Positions 40,744 to 53,242 are shown, numbered from the stretch's first letter. The stretch: DNA of 64,000 nucleotides from Paulinella micropora (GCA_019918135.1 WBZZ01004691.1:40001-104000); one strand, 5' to 3'. Notes: a model not told the origin generated them from the letters alone. Program-made: numbers and translations.

Positions 40744-42805
40744 CAGTCTCGGTTGGGAAACTATTGGAGATGTCGATCTCTCAATGAAATCCTCATCGAG
40801 TAACTGCCGTGCTTGTTCTTCTGCGATCTTTGCTTTATGTATACTCAGATTTGCCCGTCGTGGCGCCGGGGAAGGCTCAGCACCTGGTATTTTACAAATA
40901 ACCGCGGTGAAGTCTTCCGGCTTGACACCTCCCGCTTGAGGGGGTCAAAAATCATTTTGTTCGCCTTCAATCTCTCTTTCAAAACCTCTTTCTCCTTCTC
41001 CGTACCTGCTCCTCCTGCCAATTTCTCGTCTATCGCCGCCTTAGCTCCTCCTCTGACATTCTCTTGTGATGCTTGAGGGGTGCTCTGTCCTCCTCCAAGC
41101 CCAACTCTTCTTCTGATATATCGTCCATTCCCGTTTTTTAATATGTGGCAGTGTCTGGTTCGTCGTCCTCCGCCAGATCTACCAACATATCTATTAATCT
41201 CGCATATTGCAACGGAGCTTTTCGGGTGTAGAAACCATCGAAGCATGTGAATGCTTGAGGAATCAATTTCAACTTGTCCTGGTCTCTGAGCTTCCGCTTG
41301 TATGCACTGCTCTGCTCACGAGTCCCGAGACGACAAGCCACCACTAAGTGTTGCTTCCGTGAGGGCACCGGTATCGGATGATCAATAAGCCGGTCCCGTA
41401 TCTCCTGCGCCCATATCGCCTTCTCATTGTACGGGAGTATGACCGTATATGGTTTATTTTTTTCAAAAAGAGTGCGCAGGCACTTTTTCACTTCTGTCAG
41501 TGAGCGCGGCCACGTAGGCTCGTCACCCCAGAATTCGGTAATAAAGCTTTTAATATCTTCTGCCGGGATATCAGGGAGTCGTCCCCTTCTCCTCGGTATA
41601 AACTCCTGTCTGTCCTTCTCTTCCACCTTTACGTGAAAGCAATACCCGTTGGTAATATATACATCGGCCCCTGCTCCTTCTTCAAATCTCGCCAACGATG
41701 GGCACCTTTTCCCATGCATATAATCTCCTCTTTCCTCTTTTCAATGAGATCGTCTATCGACTTTTTATCCCATTCTGTAGGGACTGTAGCCGTGTAGACC
41801 TCCGCCTCTCTCTTATCCGACAAGATTGAACCATCTTTAGACACCGCGTCCGTTGGCATATATGCCTCATACGCTGTAATGACCACCTGTTTCCCTTCCG
41901 ATGCTACCCATAGGTGTAGGGCCTCGTATGAGTCAATAGCATGGAGAGAGTCGACAGTATATTCTTTTCCTGGCTCTACGCCGTATATGACTCTTTTGGC
42001 GGCGCAATCAATCACTACGTTCATTGTCGCCAGTTGGTCGTATGACAAAAGAACAGATCCGTGGTATTCGGGGACAACGTACAAGTCCACTCGATATACT
42101 CGTCCGGATTTCAATTTAAAATTTAAAGTGATGATGCCCGTTATATCCGTCCGACTACTAACTCCTTTCAAGGTGCCAGATGATTTTTTCATATCAGTTT
42201 CTAACCACGCATGGTGTTTCGTAGTAAATTTCCGGCCGACAATATTAATATTTGCCATAGTATCATTACCAACGTTTATAAAGGTATTTAATGTTTCACA
42301 AAAAAGGTTCGTATAGCATAAAGCGTCTGGCCTGTGACTTTTTAAGGCCAACACAAGGCGCTTGTGTTCTAAAATCTGTATCCTTTTCTCGAGGTTCGCC
42401 TCCTCCTCCCTTTCCGCGTTTTGTAATGTCGGGTATTGTTCACAGGCGAAGGATGATTGTCCTTGCTTTCTCTGTTTGAGACCGTGAGGAGAGGTTGATG
42501 TCCTCATCCTCCTTGTCTATTGTCTGTCTCGGCAAGTTGATAAGATTGATTGCCGGTTCTATTCTTACTTTCTTCGGCTGTGGCTGCGACAGGCCCGCCT
42601 GCTTTCTCTTTGCCAGCGCTTTACTCGCCTGCCTATTAGCAGCATGCACTGTTTGTTGTCGTGATGGGTGTACTGGTATTGTACTACCTTTGAGTTGGTC
42701 TGTGGCCTGCTGTGGACTCTTAGACTCACTGGTACCCTTGGTTGGACCTGCACAACGGGTGTATTGTGCAATGTTTGTTGTTCTGTTTTTCTCCTCCTTC
42801 TCTAG
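40744..42805 (-). pseudogene. Family B Pol N-terminus with protease, copy 1
   Basis: Begins directly after UGA 42808-42806 in the gag frame. A basic Gln/Pro-rich start (QPQPKKVRIEPAINLINL) is followed by a 1-nt loss near 42500, then LEKRIQILEHKRLVLAL. The protease has INVGNDTMANINIVGRKF (DTM at 42264-42256), VLLSYDQLATMNVVIDCAA and RVIYG. After it come KEEIICMGKG, ITEFWGDEPTWPRSLTEVKK and RLIDHPIPVPSRKQHLVV. Frameshifts near 41700, 41045 and 40945 break it. The DTG Gly is Met. Confidence 0.75.
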
Positions 42806-42808
42806 TCA
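42800..42808 (-). promoter_or_regulatory. UGA-CUA gag/pol read-through site, copy 1
   Basis: Minus strand ...FEVVQ-UGA-CUA-GAG. UGA followed by CUA is a known leaky context, and pol continues in the gag frame. Confidence 0.7.
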
Positions 42809-45016
42809 TTGGACTACCTCAAATCTGTTACCTGAGTCGGCATCAGTGTCGGTAGTGGTTGCGCCTGATGTCGCATAGGCCTGTGGTGCTGAGGAACTCG
42901 AGCTTGAGCTCGAGCCGTCTGCCCAGCCCCATCTCTGTGGTACGGGCGCTCTGCGCTGTCGTATCCACCTCGGCCAACCCATCTTCCTCCTCCTCTACCT
43001 AGAAATACACCTCTTCCTCTCCTCTTCTCACAAATCCTCTCTCCCCCCCGCGAGTGTATGTGCCTCGTGCGAAAGGGGCTCCTCCTCCTCGATTGATTCC
43101 TCTCCCTCCTCCTCTTCCTCGTGTTCCACCTCTTCCTCTACTTGCGCTTCTATGGCTGCCGTCTTCTGATCATCTCTAGCGAAAAGAGAATTGATCGCGT
43201 CAGCTAGTTCGTGGTCATGGTCCGCGACATCCTCTAATTTCCACCCCTGATCATTGCGCAGTCGGCGCAGAACGGCGACGGTGTTGGTTTCGTCCGACCG
43301 TACGTTCTTGAGGAGTGTGTTTCGGATGCGGGTGTCCTCGACATCGTGGTTGTACGGGCATTTTTATTTGTGTGTTTGAAGCATTGTGCCCGTGCCCACC
43401 AACGAATACAAGGTGTGTTAGCTTCACGACTGTTCTCTCTTGGTCGCTTTCCTAGAGATCGTTGCGTATGTGCGGCTTGCGGTTGAGCAGAAGCCGATGC
43501 AGAACCGATCAAGGATGCTGTCTGGCTGTCGAGCCTCTGACAAGCGGTCATTACTTCGGTCCACAACATTTTTGGGCTCACGGCCTTAGTCGTGGCCTCA
43601 AAGACGCTCATCTCCAAAAGTTCAAGTGCTTTACCTTGTCGAAGGTTTTGCAGTCTTGCATGAGCAGTGTGAGCTTATTTTTGTTGTAGACGTGCAAAGC
43701 ACTGAGGAAATATAGGAGTATGGCTTTGTGGTTATAAAAGAGAGTGTACTGGGTGCCCACATTTGTTAAGACAGATGCAAGCTGAGTGACAGACTGCAAC
43801 TGCTCCGATACTAAGTCGAAAATTTCAAACCCAATCAATGTACCCGTGCACACGTGTTGGTATCCACTTGCAAGTATCGAATGAGGGCAGCAATGGCCAG
43901 AGTACAACTCATCTCTGCATGTCCGTTAGATGTGGTAGGTGGAGCCGTTGGCTGTGGAGCCACCGTGCTACTGCAATTGCCACAGCTGTCTTCTCCTTGT
44001 GCTCCTTCTCCTTTTTCTGTCTCGTCTCTTCTTCTTTCACCTGTCGTGCTAGATGAGTCACGAACTATGCAAGCCCTGTGACACTAGAGAGGAAGTGTGC
44101 CTTTTCTCTCATGGAAGACTTATCAGCGCTGTTATTATTTGGGATTGTTGTGAGAGGGCCTTTAATGAGAGTGTGATTCTTCGTGTGGGCCCATTGTTTC
44201 CATGTTGGTTTTTGCTCCTTCCCCTCAAAGAGGCCCTTACGGAGTTGTGTGAGGCGTTCAAGCACATAACAAGACTAGTCCATCCTCCTCGTAAACAGGA
44301 TGTTGCTTTGTGTTGTCTTTCAGTGCTTTGTACATTTCGTTGTAAGCCGTGTGAAGGCAGTTACAAAAGCCTCAAGGGCAAACTCAATGCACTTTGGTTT
44401 CTACCTTCGAACTTTCTTTCTAGATTCTTGATATAGTGGGGACACCACAGACAGACAGCCATGCTGCAGTTGTGCGTTTATTTTTCCACTGTATGTTTGT
44501 GCGTTCATAAAATTCCGCAACGAGCACAGCAGCGTAGAGTGTTGCAGATATGTCGTATATGTCGCACAGTGTAAGAGTGTCGCCATACTTGATATCCTGC
44601 AATGGCACTCTTTCGTGCTCAAACCTCACTTTGTTGAAGAGAGGCTTCGCAAGGCCGGGAATTTCGATCAGGAGGTTGCTTTGATCTTGTCCTGGTCTAT
44701 TCCTTTTCTCGTAAGGAATGTAGATGTGTGTTTTATAATAGGTTGGGTAGTTAAGGAAGAAGGACTCTTCATCATCATATGTAGCCAACTGTTCCCATGT
44801 ATTGGGACATTCTGGCCAACATCCTCCATCTCCTCTCTCTCTCTCTCAGTGGAGAGCCTCCACTCTGACCTGCACTCGCTTCTTGTGCATCACCCCCCCC
44901 CTGTCGGCTCTACATCGGCTGTATACTTATACTCCTCTCTCTCCTCTCCATCTCTATCCCCCCTCTCTTCTGAGTACTGAGTCTCCTGCTCCTGCTCCTC
45001 TCAGTTGGTGTCACAC
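42806..45016 (-). pseudogene. Family B gag, copy 1
   Basis: Colinear with the intact 54014-56707 gag. Minus-strand blocks: YDDEESFFLNYPTYYKTHIY and IKYGDTLTLCDIYDISATLY; KQWAHTKNHTLIKGPL; then GYQHVCTGTLIGFEIFDLVS, TQYTLFYNHKAILLYFLSAL, LLMQDCKTFDKVKHL, MLWTEVMTACQRLDSQT. The CCCH finger reads CIRWWARAQCFKHTNK then, one frame over, KCPYNHD. An Arg/Gly-rich tail ends NRFEVVQ. It has a C9 run at 44893 and (CT)7 near 44835, both different in copy 2. Truncated at the 5' end. Confidence 0.75.
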
Positions 45017-45022
45017 CGCGTT

Positions 45023-46993
45023 ATTTTGCGCTCTCCTTATTTGCGCCTCCGTGAACTTTCCTTCCGGCACGTTCGACTCCACCCTTTTGCGGGTCTGAGT
45101 CCCCGCCGCGCTTTTGCGGTCGGTGGCCCGCTTGTTCTCCAGCTCAGCCTCCTCCTTCTCCGTAATTGGTGCCCTGTAGGCATCCCATTCCGAGATATCC
45201 TCCTTACGGATTGGTGGGACCTCTTGAAAGTCAGCCTCCATCCGTTTGAGTGCTTGATCAACGGACTTATCTTCAAGTAGGAAGGGATCATACTTAATCA
45301 GCCTTCGTACATTAACTATTTCAACTTTCCCTCTGCCCCTGATTTTATAATTCAAAGGCCCCATCTGTTCCATGATATGGTATGGTCCTTTTCAGTGGAG
45401 GAACAGCTTCGAGCTGACTCCCTGAGAAACCCGAGGATGGTACAATATCCCCGACCTGAAATCTGACTCGATCCAGGTGTGCCTGCCTGACACCTTCAGC
45501 ATCAGTCTTCCTGCGCTCCGCCTCCCTATGCGCCTGTACTATTTGCTCCGCCTCCATCTTCGCCCGAAGTCTCACCCCAAACAGCTCATCCTGATCTGCC
45601 TATGAATCTTTGGGTGCAGCAGTGAGGCTGGGATGGCGGGCTCACGCCCATATACCAATTGGTATGGCGAGACGGAACCTTTTGAACCACCTAACGCTGT
45701 AGAGGGTAAGCAATTCATAGCAAAGGCAAACGAGGATGCTGCCTCCACCCATGCCTTTTGATTCTCTTTCTTCATACAATACATCTTCAGCGCGGCCTTG
45801 AGGGGTCTATGCACCCGCTCTATCTTGCCGTTCGCTCTGGGGTTATAGGCGGTGACATATTGCCATTTCATGCCGTAATATGCAGATAGCTTGTCGATGA
45901 CTTCATTATTAAAGTCAGAGCCTCGATCTGAGCATATTTTTCTCGGCACCCCAATCTGTGAGATGATACTGTCAATCAACGCCTCGGCTTTTGTTTCGCC
46001 CGTAACGTCTTTGACTGGGACCACCCATACATAGTTGGTGGCTCTGTCTATGGCAGTTAGCAGGTATCTGTAACCTTCCGTCGTGACCAGGAAAGGTCCT
46101 ACATGATCGGTGCGTAAGAACTCAAACATTCCTAAATGTAAAGGAAAAGTCCCGATCAGGCCAAAATTCGCCTTCAATGGTGTTTTGGATGTCTTGCATG
46201 GGATGCATGCATTGACCCGTTCATCAATATTCTCCTTCATCTTCTTCCACCAGAATCGTCTCGAAATGAACATATGCGTTCTCTGTCGGCCCGGGTGCGC
46301 CAGTAGTGGGCAGTTATGAGCAGCGACAAAAATGATGTGTCTGAGTTTCTCAGGAACCCAGAGAGTCCATTTGTCTGGTTGTGATGCATAGCGCCCGTGT
46401 TGGCCTTTGTACCACAAGAGACCGTCTCTCCACCCCATCTCCTTCTGTTGCTCCTTAATCTCCTTCGTCATTTTCAGCTCGTTCGGGTTCTTGCATAGCT
46501 GTATTAGCTCTTTGAACTCCGGATCGAGAGCCTGTTGCTGTCTCCATGCAGTGGGTGAGGCTATATGGATAGTCCCATCCTCTAGCTGCACTCCTATCCT
46601 CTCAGGGTTTTCGTCTAACTCCTCCTTGTTCTCCTGCGGGGGTTCCGCATATGCTTCTTGCTTAATCTCTTCTTGTTTTATCTCCGCCTTCATATTCTCA
46701 TATGCTTCATAGGACCACTCAGCATCCTCGAGGACATGTGCTGTACAACATATCCCATGATCCGGACCTTGCGGGCTATGACGTAGACCCGATCGGTTAT
46801 ATCGGACCCCTCTCGCCATCTGCATCGACTCGATATGATGCACTTCGTATGTGCAGTCTGGGGATAGATCCTCCATTTCTGCTGATGATACGAGAGCTGC
46901 CACTTCTGAGTGAAACTCTAGCCTGGAGAGGCTGTCAGCGACAACATTTCGCTTGCCGGGTAGATGGACCATTGTAAAATTGAAACATGACAA
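45023..46993 (-). pseudogene. Family B integrase and Pol tail, copy 2
   Basis: 473-residue frame (45572-46993) with the end of RNase H (LPGKRNVVADSLSR), the zinc finger, D in LRTDHVGPF, D in SDRGSDFNNE and E in GKIERVHRP. The C-terminal parts (45345-45575; 45023-45373) are in other frames. TGG in HWKGPY is TGA here, and a small deletion removes the region before it. Copy 3 has the same defects. The tail stops at the junction with copy 1. Confidence 0.85.
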
Positions 46994-48160
46994 GAATGCC
47001 TGCCATCTCGCTAGACGGCCAGTCTATTCATGATTCATCAGCCATAGTAAATTCTGGTGATCAGTCTTTACTATAAACTGAGGTCCACCCCATAAATACT
47101 CTCTCAACAGTTTGAGGGCCCAGACCACCGCCAGTGCCTCTCTCTGTCTCTTACAATAGTTTCGCTCCGCCGAGCACAACTTTCTACTGAAAACATGATT
47201 GGGCGCAACTTTTTCTCCTCATCTTCCTGTTGTAAGACTGCGCCGATCGCGAACTTTGATGCGTCTGTGTCGACTACGAATTGCATCGAAAAGTCGGGCA
47301 TCATCAGCACGAGTCCGCCATCCTTCGGATCTTTATAAATGAGATCTTTGAGCGTGTTGTACGCTTCTAAGGCTTCATCATCCCACTTCTCAAATCACCG
47401 AAGTCGATCATTCTCTCCAACTTAGCCCGAGTTGCAACCCAAGTGGGTATGAACAGGCTGTAATATTGCGCCATCGCAAGAAATGAGTGCAGCTCTGTGC
47501 GATTCTTTGGCCTCTGCTGGCTCATGATCTCCTCCCTCTTCTCTTTGGATATCGAGACTCTATTGTAAGAGATTTCGTACCCCAAATATGTCACGCTTGT
47601 CTTTGCGAGTTGAGATTTCTTCAAATTACATTTCAGGCCAAATAGTTTGATACGCCTGAAAATATCTGTTAGATGGTCGATGTGCTCTTCCATCGTAATG
47701 GAGTACACGATAATGTAATCGATGTTACAAAATGCGTACTCTCCCGCCTTCTGTCCTCTTCTCCTCATGAAACCTCCCTCTGTCTGGTCATCATATTTGC
47801 TACTCAGCATGCTTTGCATCGCTTTCTGAAAGAGTCCCGGGGCCTGTTTGAGTCCCATCGGAAGCACTTTCCACTGATATATCTCCATTCCTACTACAAA
47901 TGCAGTCAGCCATCTGGATTTTTCATCCAGTGGAATTTGCCAGAAGCTATTCTTCAGATCAATGACTGAGTATAGCTTGGCGTTCCGCAATACTCGCATT
48001 CCTTCTTCAAGAGTAGGTAATGGATTTCGTTCCTCCTCTAAAATTTTATTGACGCGGGCATAGTTAACCGTTAAGCGCCACTCTCCTCCCGGTTTAGGCA
48101 TCAGTCTCGGTTGGGAAACTATTGGAGATGTCGATCTCTGAATGAAATCCTCATCGAGTA
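46994..48160 (-). pseudogene. Family B RT and RNase H, copy 2
   Basis: RT frame 47367-48101 (244 residues). The catalytic motif YIDDIIVYS of copy 1 reads NIDYIIVYS, losing one catalytic Asp. A 1-nt deletion at about 47393 ends the frame before RNase H. The RNase H part (47104-47310, VVDTDASKFAIGAVLQQE) breaks again at about 47190. All three lesions recur in copy 3. Confidence 0.88.
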
Positions 48161-48221
48161 ACTGTCGTGCTTGTTCTTCTGCGATCTTTGTTTCATGTAT
48201 AGTATTACTCAGATTTGCCCG

Positions 48222-50182
48222 TCATGGCGCCGGGGAAGGCTCAGCACCTGGTATTTTACAAATAACCGCGGTGAAGTCTTCCGGCCTGACACCTCCCGCT
48301 TGAGGGGGAACAAAAATCATTTTGTTCGCCTTCAATCTCTCTTTCAAAACCTCTTTCTCCTTCTCTGCACCTGCTCCTCCTGCCAATTTCTCGTCTATCG
48401 CCGCCTTAAACTCCTCCTCTGACATTCTCTTGTGATGCTTGAGGGGTGCTCTGTCCTCCTCCAAGCCCAACTCTTCTTCTGATGTATCGTCCATTCCTGT
48501 TTTTTCATATGTGGCAGTGTCTGGTTCGTCGTCCTCCGCCAGACCTACAAACATATCTATTAATCTCGCATATTGCAACGGAGCTTTTCGGGTGTAGAAA
48601 CCATCGAAGCATGCGAATGCTTGAGGAATCAATTTCAACTTGTCCTGGTCTCTGAGCTTCCGCTTGTATGCACTGCTCTGCTCATGAGTCCCGAGACGAC
48701 AAGCCACCACTAAGTGCTGCTTCCATGAGGACACCGGTATCGGATGATCAATAAGCCGGTCCCGATCTCCTGCGCCCATATCGCCTTCTCATTGTACGGG
48801 AGTATAACCGTATATGGTTTATTGTTTGCAAAAAGAGTGCGCAGGCACTTTTTCACTTCTGTCAGTGAGCGCTGCCACGTAGGCTCGTCACCCCAGAATT
48901 CAGTAATAAAGCTTTTAATATCTTCTGCCGGGATATCAGGGAGTCGTCCCCTTCTCCTCGGTATAAACTCCTGTCTGTCCTTCTCTTCCACCTTTACGTG
49001 AAAGCAATACCCGTTGGTAATATATACATCGGCCCCTGCTCCTTCTCCAAATCTCGCCAGCGATGGGCACCTTTTTCCCATGCATATAATCTCCTCTTTC
49101 CTCTTTTCAATGAGATCGTCTATCGACTTTTTATCCCATTGTGTAGGGACTGTAGCCGTATAGACCTCCGCCTGTCTCTTGTCTGACATGGTTAAACCAT
49201 CTTTAGACACCGCGTCCGTTGGCATATATGCCTCATATGCGTGTGTAATGGCCACCTGTTTCCCTTTCGATGCTACCCCTAGGTGTAGGGCATCGTATGA
49301 GTCAATAGCATGGAGAGAGTCGACAGTATATTCTTCTCCTGGCTCTACGCCGTATATAACTCTTTTGGCGGCGCAATCAATCACTACGTTCATTGTTGCC
49401 AGTTGGTCGTACGACAAAAGAACAGATCCGTGGTATTCGGGGACAACGTACAAGTCCACTCGATATACTCGTCCGGATTTCAATTTAAAATTTAAAGTGA
49501 TGATGCCCGTTATATCCGTCCGACTACTAACTTCTTTCAAGGTGCCCGATGATTTTTTCATATTAGTTTCCAACCACGCATGGTGTTTCGTTGTAAATTT
49601 CCGGCCGACAATATTAATATTCGCCATAGTATCATTACCAACGTTTATAAAGGTATTTAATGTTTCACAAAAAAGGTTTGTATAGCATAAAGCGTCTGGC
49701 CGGTGACTTTTTAAGGCCAATACAAGGAGCTAGTGTTCTAAAATCTGTATCCTTTTCTCGAGGTTCGCCTCCTCCTCCCTTTCTGCAGTTTTCGTAATGT
49801 CTGTTTGGGTATTGTTCACAGGCGAAGGATGATTGTCCTTGCTTTCTCTGTTTGAGACCGTGAGGAGAGGTTGATGTCCTCCATCCTCCTTGTCTATTGT
49901 CTGTCTCGGCAAGTTGATAAGATTGATTGCCGGTTCTATTCTTACTTTCTTCGGCTGTGGCTGCGACGGGCCCGCCTGCTTTCTCTTTGCCAGCGCTTTA
50001 CTCGCCTGCCTATTAGCAGCATGCAATGTTTGTTGTCATGATGGGTGTACTGGTATTGTACTATCTTTGAGTTGGTTTGTGGCCTGCTGTGGGCTCTTAG
50101 ACTCCCTGGTACCCTTGGTTGGTACCTGCACAGGGGTGTATTGTGCAATGTTTGTTGTTCGTTTTTCTTCCTCCTTCTCTAT
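48222..50182 (-). pseudogene. Family B Pol N-terminus with protease, copy 2
   Basis: Protease frame 48710-49720 with VGNDTMANINIVGRKF (DTM at 49633-49625) and VLLSYDQLATMNVVIDCAA. A TAG after QILEH (49730; AAG in copy 1) cuts it from the upstream part 49730-50026, and a 1-nt loss near 48762 shifts the downstream part 48222-48779. At 48310 copy 2 keeps the open frame (FVPPQAGGVRPEDF) that copies 1 and 3 have lost. Confidence 0.78.
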
Positions 50183-50185
50183 TCA
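50177..50185 (-). promoter_or_regulatory. gag/pol UGA site, copy 2 (context mutated)
   Basis: Minus strand FEVVQ-UGA-AUA-GAG. The following CUA of copy 1 is AUA here, which should weaken read-through. Confidence 0.6.
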
Positions 50186-52425
50186 TTGGACTACCTCAAA
50201 TCTGTTACCTGAGTCAGCATCAGTGTCGGTAGTGGTTGCGCCTGATGTCGCATAGGCCTGTGGTGCTGAGGAACTCGAGCTTGAGCTCGAGCCGTCTGCC
50301 CAGCCCCTATCTCTGTGGTACGGGCGCTCTGCGCTGCCGTATCCACCTCGGTCAACCCATCTTCCTCCTCCTCTACCTTTAAATACACCTCTTCCTCCTC
50401 TTCTCACAAATCCTCTCTCCCCCCGCGAGTGTATGTGCCTCGTGCGAAAGGGGCTCCTCCTCCTCGATTGATTCCTCTCCCTCCTCCTCTTCCTCGTGTT
50501 CCACCTCTTCCTCTACTTGCAGCTTCTATGGCTGCCGTCTTCTGATCATCTCTAGCGAAAAGAGAATTGATCGCGTCAGCTAGTTCGTGGTCATGGTCCG
50601 CGACATCCTGTAATTTCCACCCCTGATCATTGCGCAGTTGGCGCAGAACGGCGACGGTGTTGATTTCGTCCGACCGTACGTTCTTGAGGAGTGTGTTTCG
50701 GATGCGGGTGTCCTCGACATCGTTGTTGTACGGGCATTTTTATTTGTGTGTTTGAAGCATTGTGCCCGTGCCCACCAACGAATACAAGGTGTGTTATCTT
50801 CACGACTGTTCTCTCTTGGTCGCTTTCCTAGAGATCGTTGCGTATGTGCGGCTTGCGGTTGAGCAGAAGCCGATGCAGACCGATCAAGGATGCTGTCTGG
50901 CTGTCGAGCCTCTGACAAGCGGTCATTACTTCGGTCCACAACATTTTTGGGCTCACGGCCTTAGTCGTGGGTTCAAAGACGCTTATCTCCAAAGAGTTCA
51001 AGTGCTTTACCTTGTCGAAGGTTTTGCAGTCTTGCATGAGCAGTGTGAGCTTATTTTTGTTGTAGACGTGCAAAGCACTGAGGAAATATAGGAGTATGGC
51101 TTTGTGGTTATAAAAGAGAGTGTACTGGGTGCCCACATTTGTTGAGACAGATGCAAGCTGAGTGACAGACTGCAACTGCTCCGATACTAAGTCGAAAATT
51201 TCAAACCCAATCAATGTACCCGTGCACACGTGTTGGTATCCACTTGCCAAGTATCGAATGAGGGCAGCAATGGCCAGAGTACAACTCATCTCTGCATGTC
51301 CGTTAGATGTGGTAGGTGGAGCCGTTGGCTGTGGAGCCACCCGTGCTACTGCAATTGCCACAGCTGTCTTCTCCTTGTGCTCCTTCTCCTTTTTCTGTCT
51401 CGTCTCTTCTTCTTTCACCTGTCGTGCTAGATGAGTCACGAACTATGCAAGCCCTGTGACACTAGAGAGGAAGTGTGCCTTTTTTCTCATGGAAGACTTA
51501 TCAGCGCTGTTATTATTTGGGATTGTTGTGAGAGGGCCTTTAATGAGAGTGTGATTCTTCGTGTGGGCCCATTGTTTCCATGTTGGTTTTTGCTCCTTCC
51601 CCTCAAAGAGGCCCTTACGGAGTTGTGTGAGGCGTTCAAGCACATAACAAGACTAGTCATCCTCCTCGTAAACAGGATGTTGCTTTGTGTTGTCTTTCAG
51701 TGCTTTGTACATTTCGTTGTAAGCCCGTGTGAAGGCAGTTACAAAAGCCTCAAGGGCAAACTCAATGCCACTTTGGTTTCTACCTTCGAACTTTCTTTCT
51801 AGATTCTTGATATAGTGGGGACACCACAGACAGACAGCCATGCTGCAGTTGTGCGTTTATTTTTCCACTGTATGTTTGTGCGTTCATAAAATTCCGCAAC
51901 GAGCACAGCAGCGTAGAGTGTTGCAGATATGTCGTATATGTCGCACAGTGTAAGAGTGTCGCCATACTTGATATCCTGCAATGGCACTCTTTCGTGCTCA
52001 AACCTCACTTTGTTGAAGAGAGGCTTCGCAAGGCCGGGAATTTCGATCAGGAGGTTGCTTTGATCTTGTCCTGGTCTATTCCTTTTCTCGTAAGGAATGT
52101 AGATGTGTGTTTTATAATAGGTTGGGTAGTTAAGGAAGAAGGACTCTTCATCATCATATGTAGCCAACTGTTCCCATGTATTGGGACATTCTGGCCAACA
52201 TCCTCCATCTCCTCTCTCTCTCTCTCTCTCAGTGGAGAGCCTCCACTCTGACCTGCACTCGCTTCTTGTGCATCACCCCCCCCCCTGTCGGCTCTACATC
52301 GGCTGTATACTTATACTCCTCTCTCTCCTCTCCATCTCTATCCCCCCTCTCTTCTGAGTACTGAGTCTCCTGCTCCTGCTCCTCTCAGTTGGTGTCACAC
52401 CAGCCTGCTCATTCTCGTCTTCCAT
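50183..52425 (-). pseudogene. Family B gag, copy 2
   Basis: ATG at 52425-52423 (MEDENEQAG). Same blocks as copy 1, the longest open part being 50828-51439 (HLARQVKEEETRQKKEKEHK, GYQHVCTGTLIGFEIFDLVS, YNHKAILLYFLSALHVYNKN). The CCCH finger is split by the same frame change at the AATAAAAATGCC string as in copy 1. A C10 run (52276) and (CT)9 near 52215 in the N-terminal coding part differ from copy 1 and alter the frame. The Arg/Gly-rich tail ends NRFEVVQ. Confidence 0.75.
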
Positions 52426-52985
52426 CTTATGTTATGAGAGTCTCGTCTGCTTTTTTTCTTTTTTTTCTTCTGTTATTCTTATCACTCTATGCAACCTTAT
52501 TCTCCTTCTTCCTTTTCTCTGTTGAAATAGTTATGGGGCGTCAGGCCCTACACAGAGATGACAATAGTTTGGTCAAAAGAGCTGTTTTGTAGAAGTCAGT
52601 CTGTCGTCGGACAGTGCTTCAATACTTGTTTTGCTCTTGTGTGAGAGAGGTGCAATTTTCTCTGGTTTCTGCAGAGAAAATGCAAGGAAAATGGTTCAGA
52701 ACAGAGAGTGGGAGTGCTTTGCTAGTTTCTCCTCTGTCTGTGTGTTTGTTTGATGTTTGTTTCGCACTTGTCCTACTTGGCTTTATGCAAGCAGCAAGAG
52801 GGAGTGGAGTAGGTGTGGTGTGTCTTGTAGAAGAGCACACAGAAGCCAAATGTGCACAATGGCTAAAGGTTATGCCAGCTTGTGACAAATTGATTGCTTG
52901 TTCAACTTGTAAGTTTTTTGTTTGAGGATGAGTAGGAGAGTTTGTTTTCGTCTGATGTCTGTGCGACAGATCAGCGAAAAATAAA
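52426..52985 (-). other. Family B leader, copy 2
   Basis: Non-coding. The string GACATCAGACGAAAACAAAC near its distal end matches GACGTCAGACGAAAACAAAT at 53315 in the plus-strand relative, 88 nt after that LTR. Copy 2 therefore lost the LTR-proximal ~70 nt and the LTR. Confidence 0.6.
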
Positions 52986-52987
52986 TG

Positions 52988-53227
52988 TGTGTAGGCATCA
53001 CCCCCCGGATAGGCGGTAAAAAGTACCTTTTCCTGGTGACAGGTGCACCAGCTTGTTTTTCAGTATTATTTGTCCGGATTGGACCTGATGCCATTTTATT
53101 CCTGGTCTGTTGCCGTTTTCCTTTTTGCCTTCACTGAGCTAATATAACGAGACATCATTCTCATCTTTTGAGGACTGTGTTTGGTTGTATTACCTACTTT
53201 TTACGAGCTATCGTTGGGGGCATTACA
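52988..53227 (+). repeat. Family B 5' LTR (plus-strand element)
   Basis: 240 nt, starting TGTGTAGGCATCACCCCCCG and ending GGGGGCATTACA. It aligns with the minus-strand LTR at 35998-36214. TG/CA ends and the following primer-binding site support the edges. Confidence 0.78.
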
Positions 53228-53229
53228 TT

Positions 53230-53242
53230 TGGAGTCCACATC
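53230..53242 (+). promoter_or_regulatory. Candidate primer-binding site
   Basis: TGGAGTCCACATC starts two nt after the LTR CA. It would pair with a tRNA ending ...GGACTCCA; which tRNA is not known. Confidence 0.5.

Larger units (their letters stand above)
35998..45016 (-). mobile_element. Family B Ty3/gypsy element, copy 1
   Basis: Minus-strand element with gag (42806-45016), UGA, pol (37031-42805), 3' non-coding region, polypurine tract and 3' LTR (35998-36214). Its 5' end is cut inside the gag N-terminus, where it joins the truncated pol end of copy 2 at about 45017-45023. Copy 1 differs from copies 2 and 3 by about 5% by eye and keeps the RT catalytic site. Confidence 0.85.
45023..52985 (-). 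mobile_element. Family B Ty3/gypsy element, copy 2
   Basis: Minus-strand: leader (52426-52985), gag, UGA, pol. The 3' end is cut inside the Pol tail at 45023 and the 5' end inside the leader, so it has no LTR. Between 45023 and at least 49659 it is nearly identical to 59364-64000 at a constant offset of about 14,341, including shared lesions. Confidence 0.85.
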
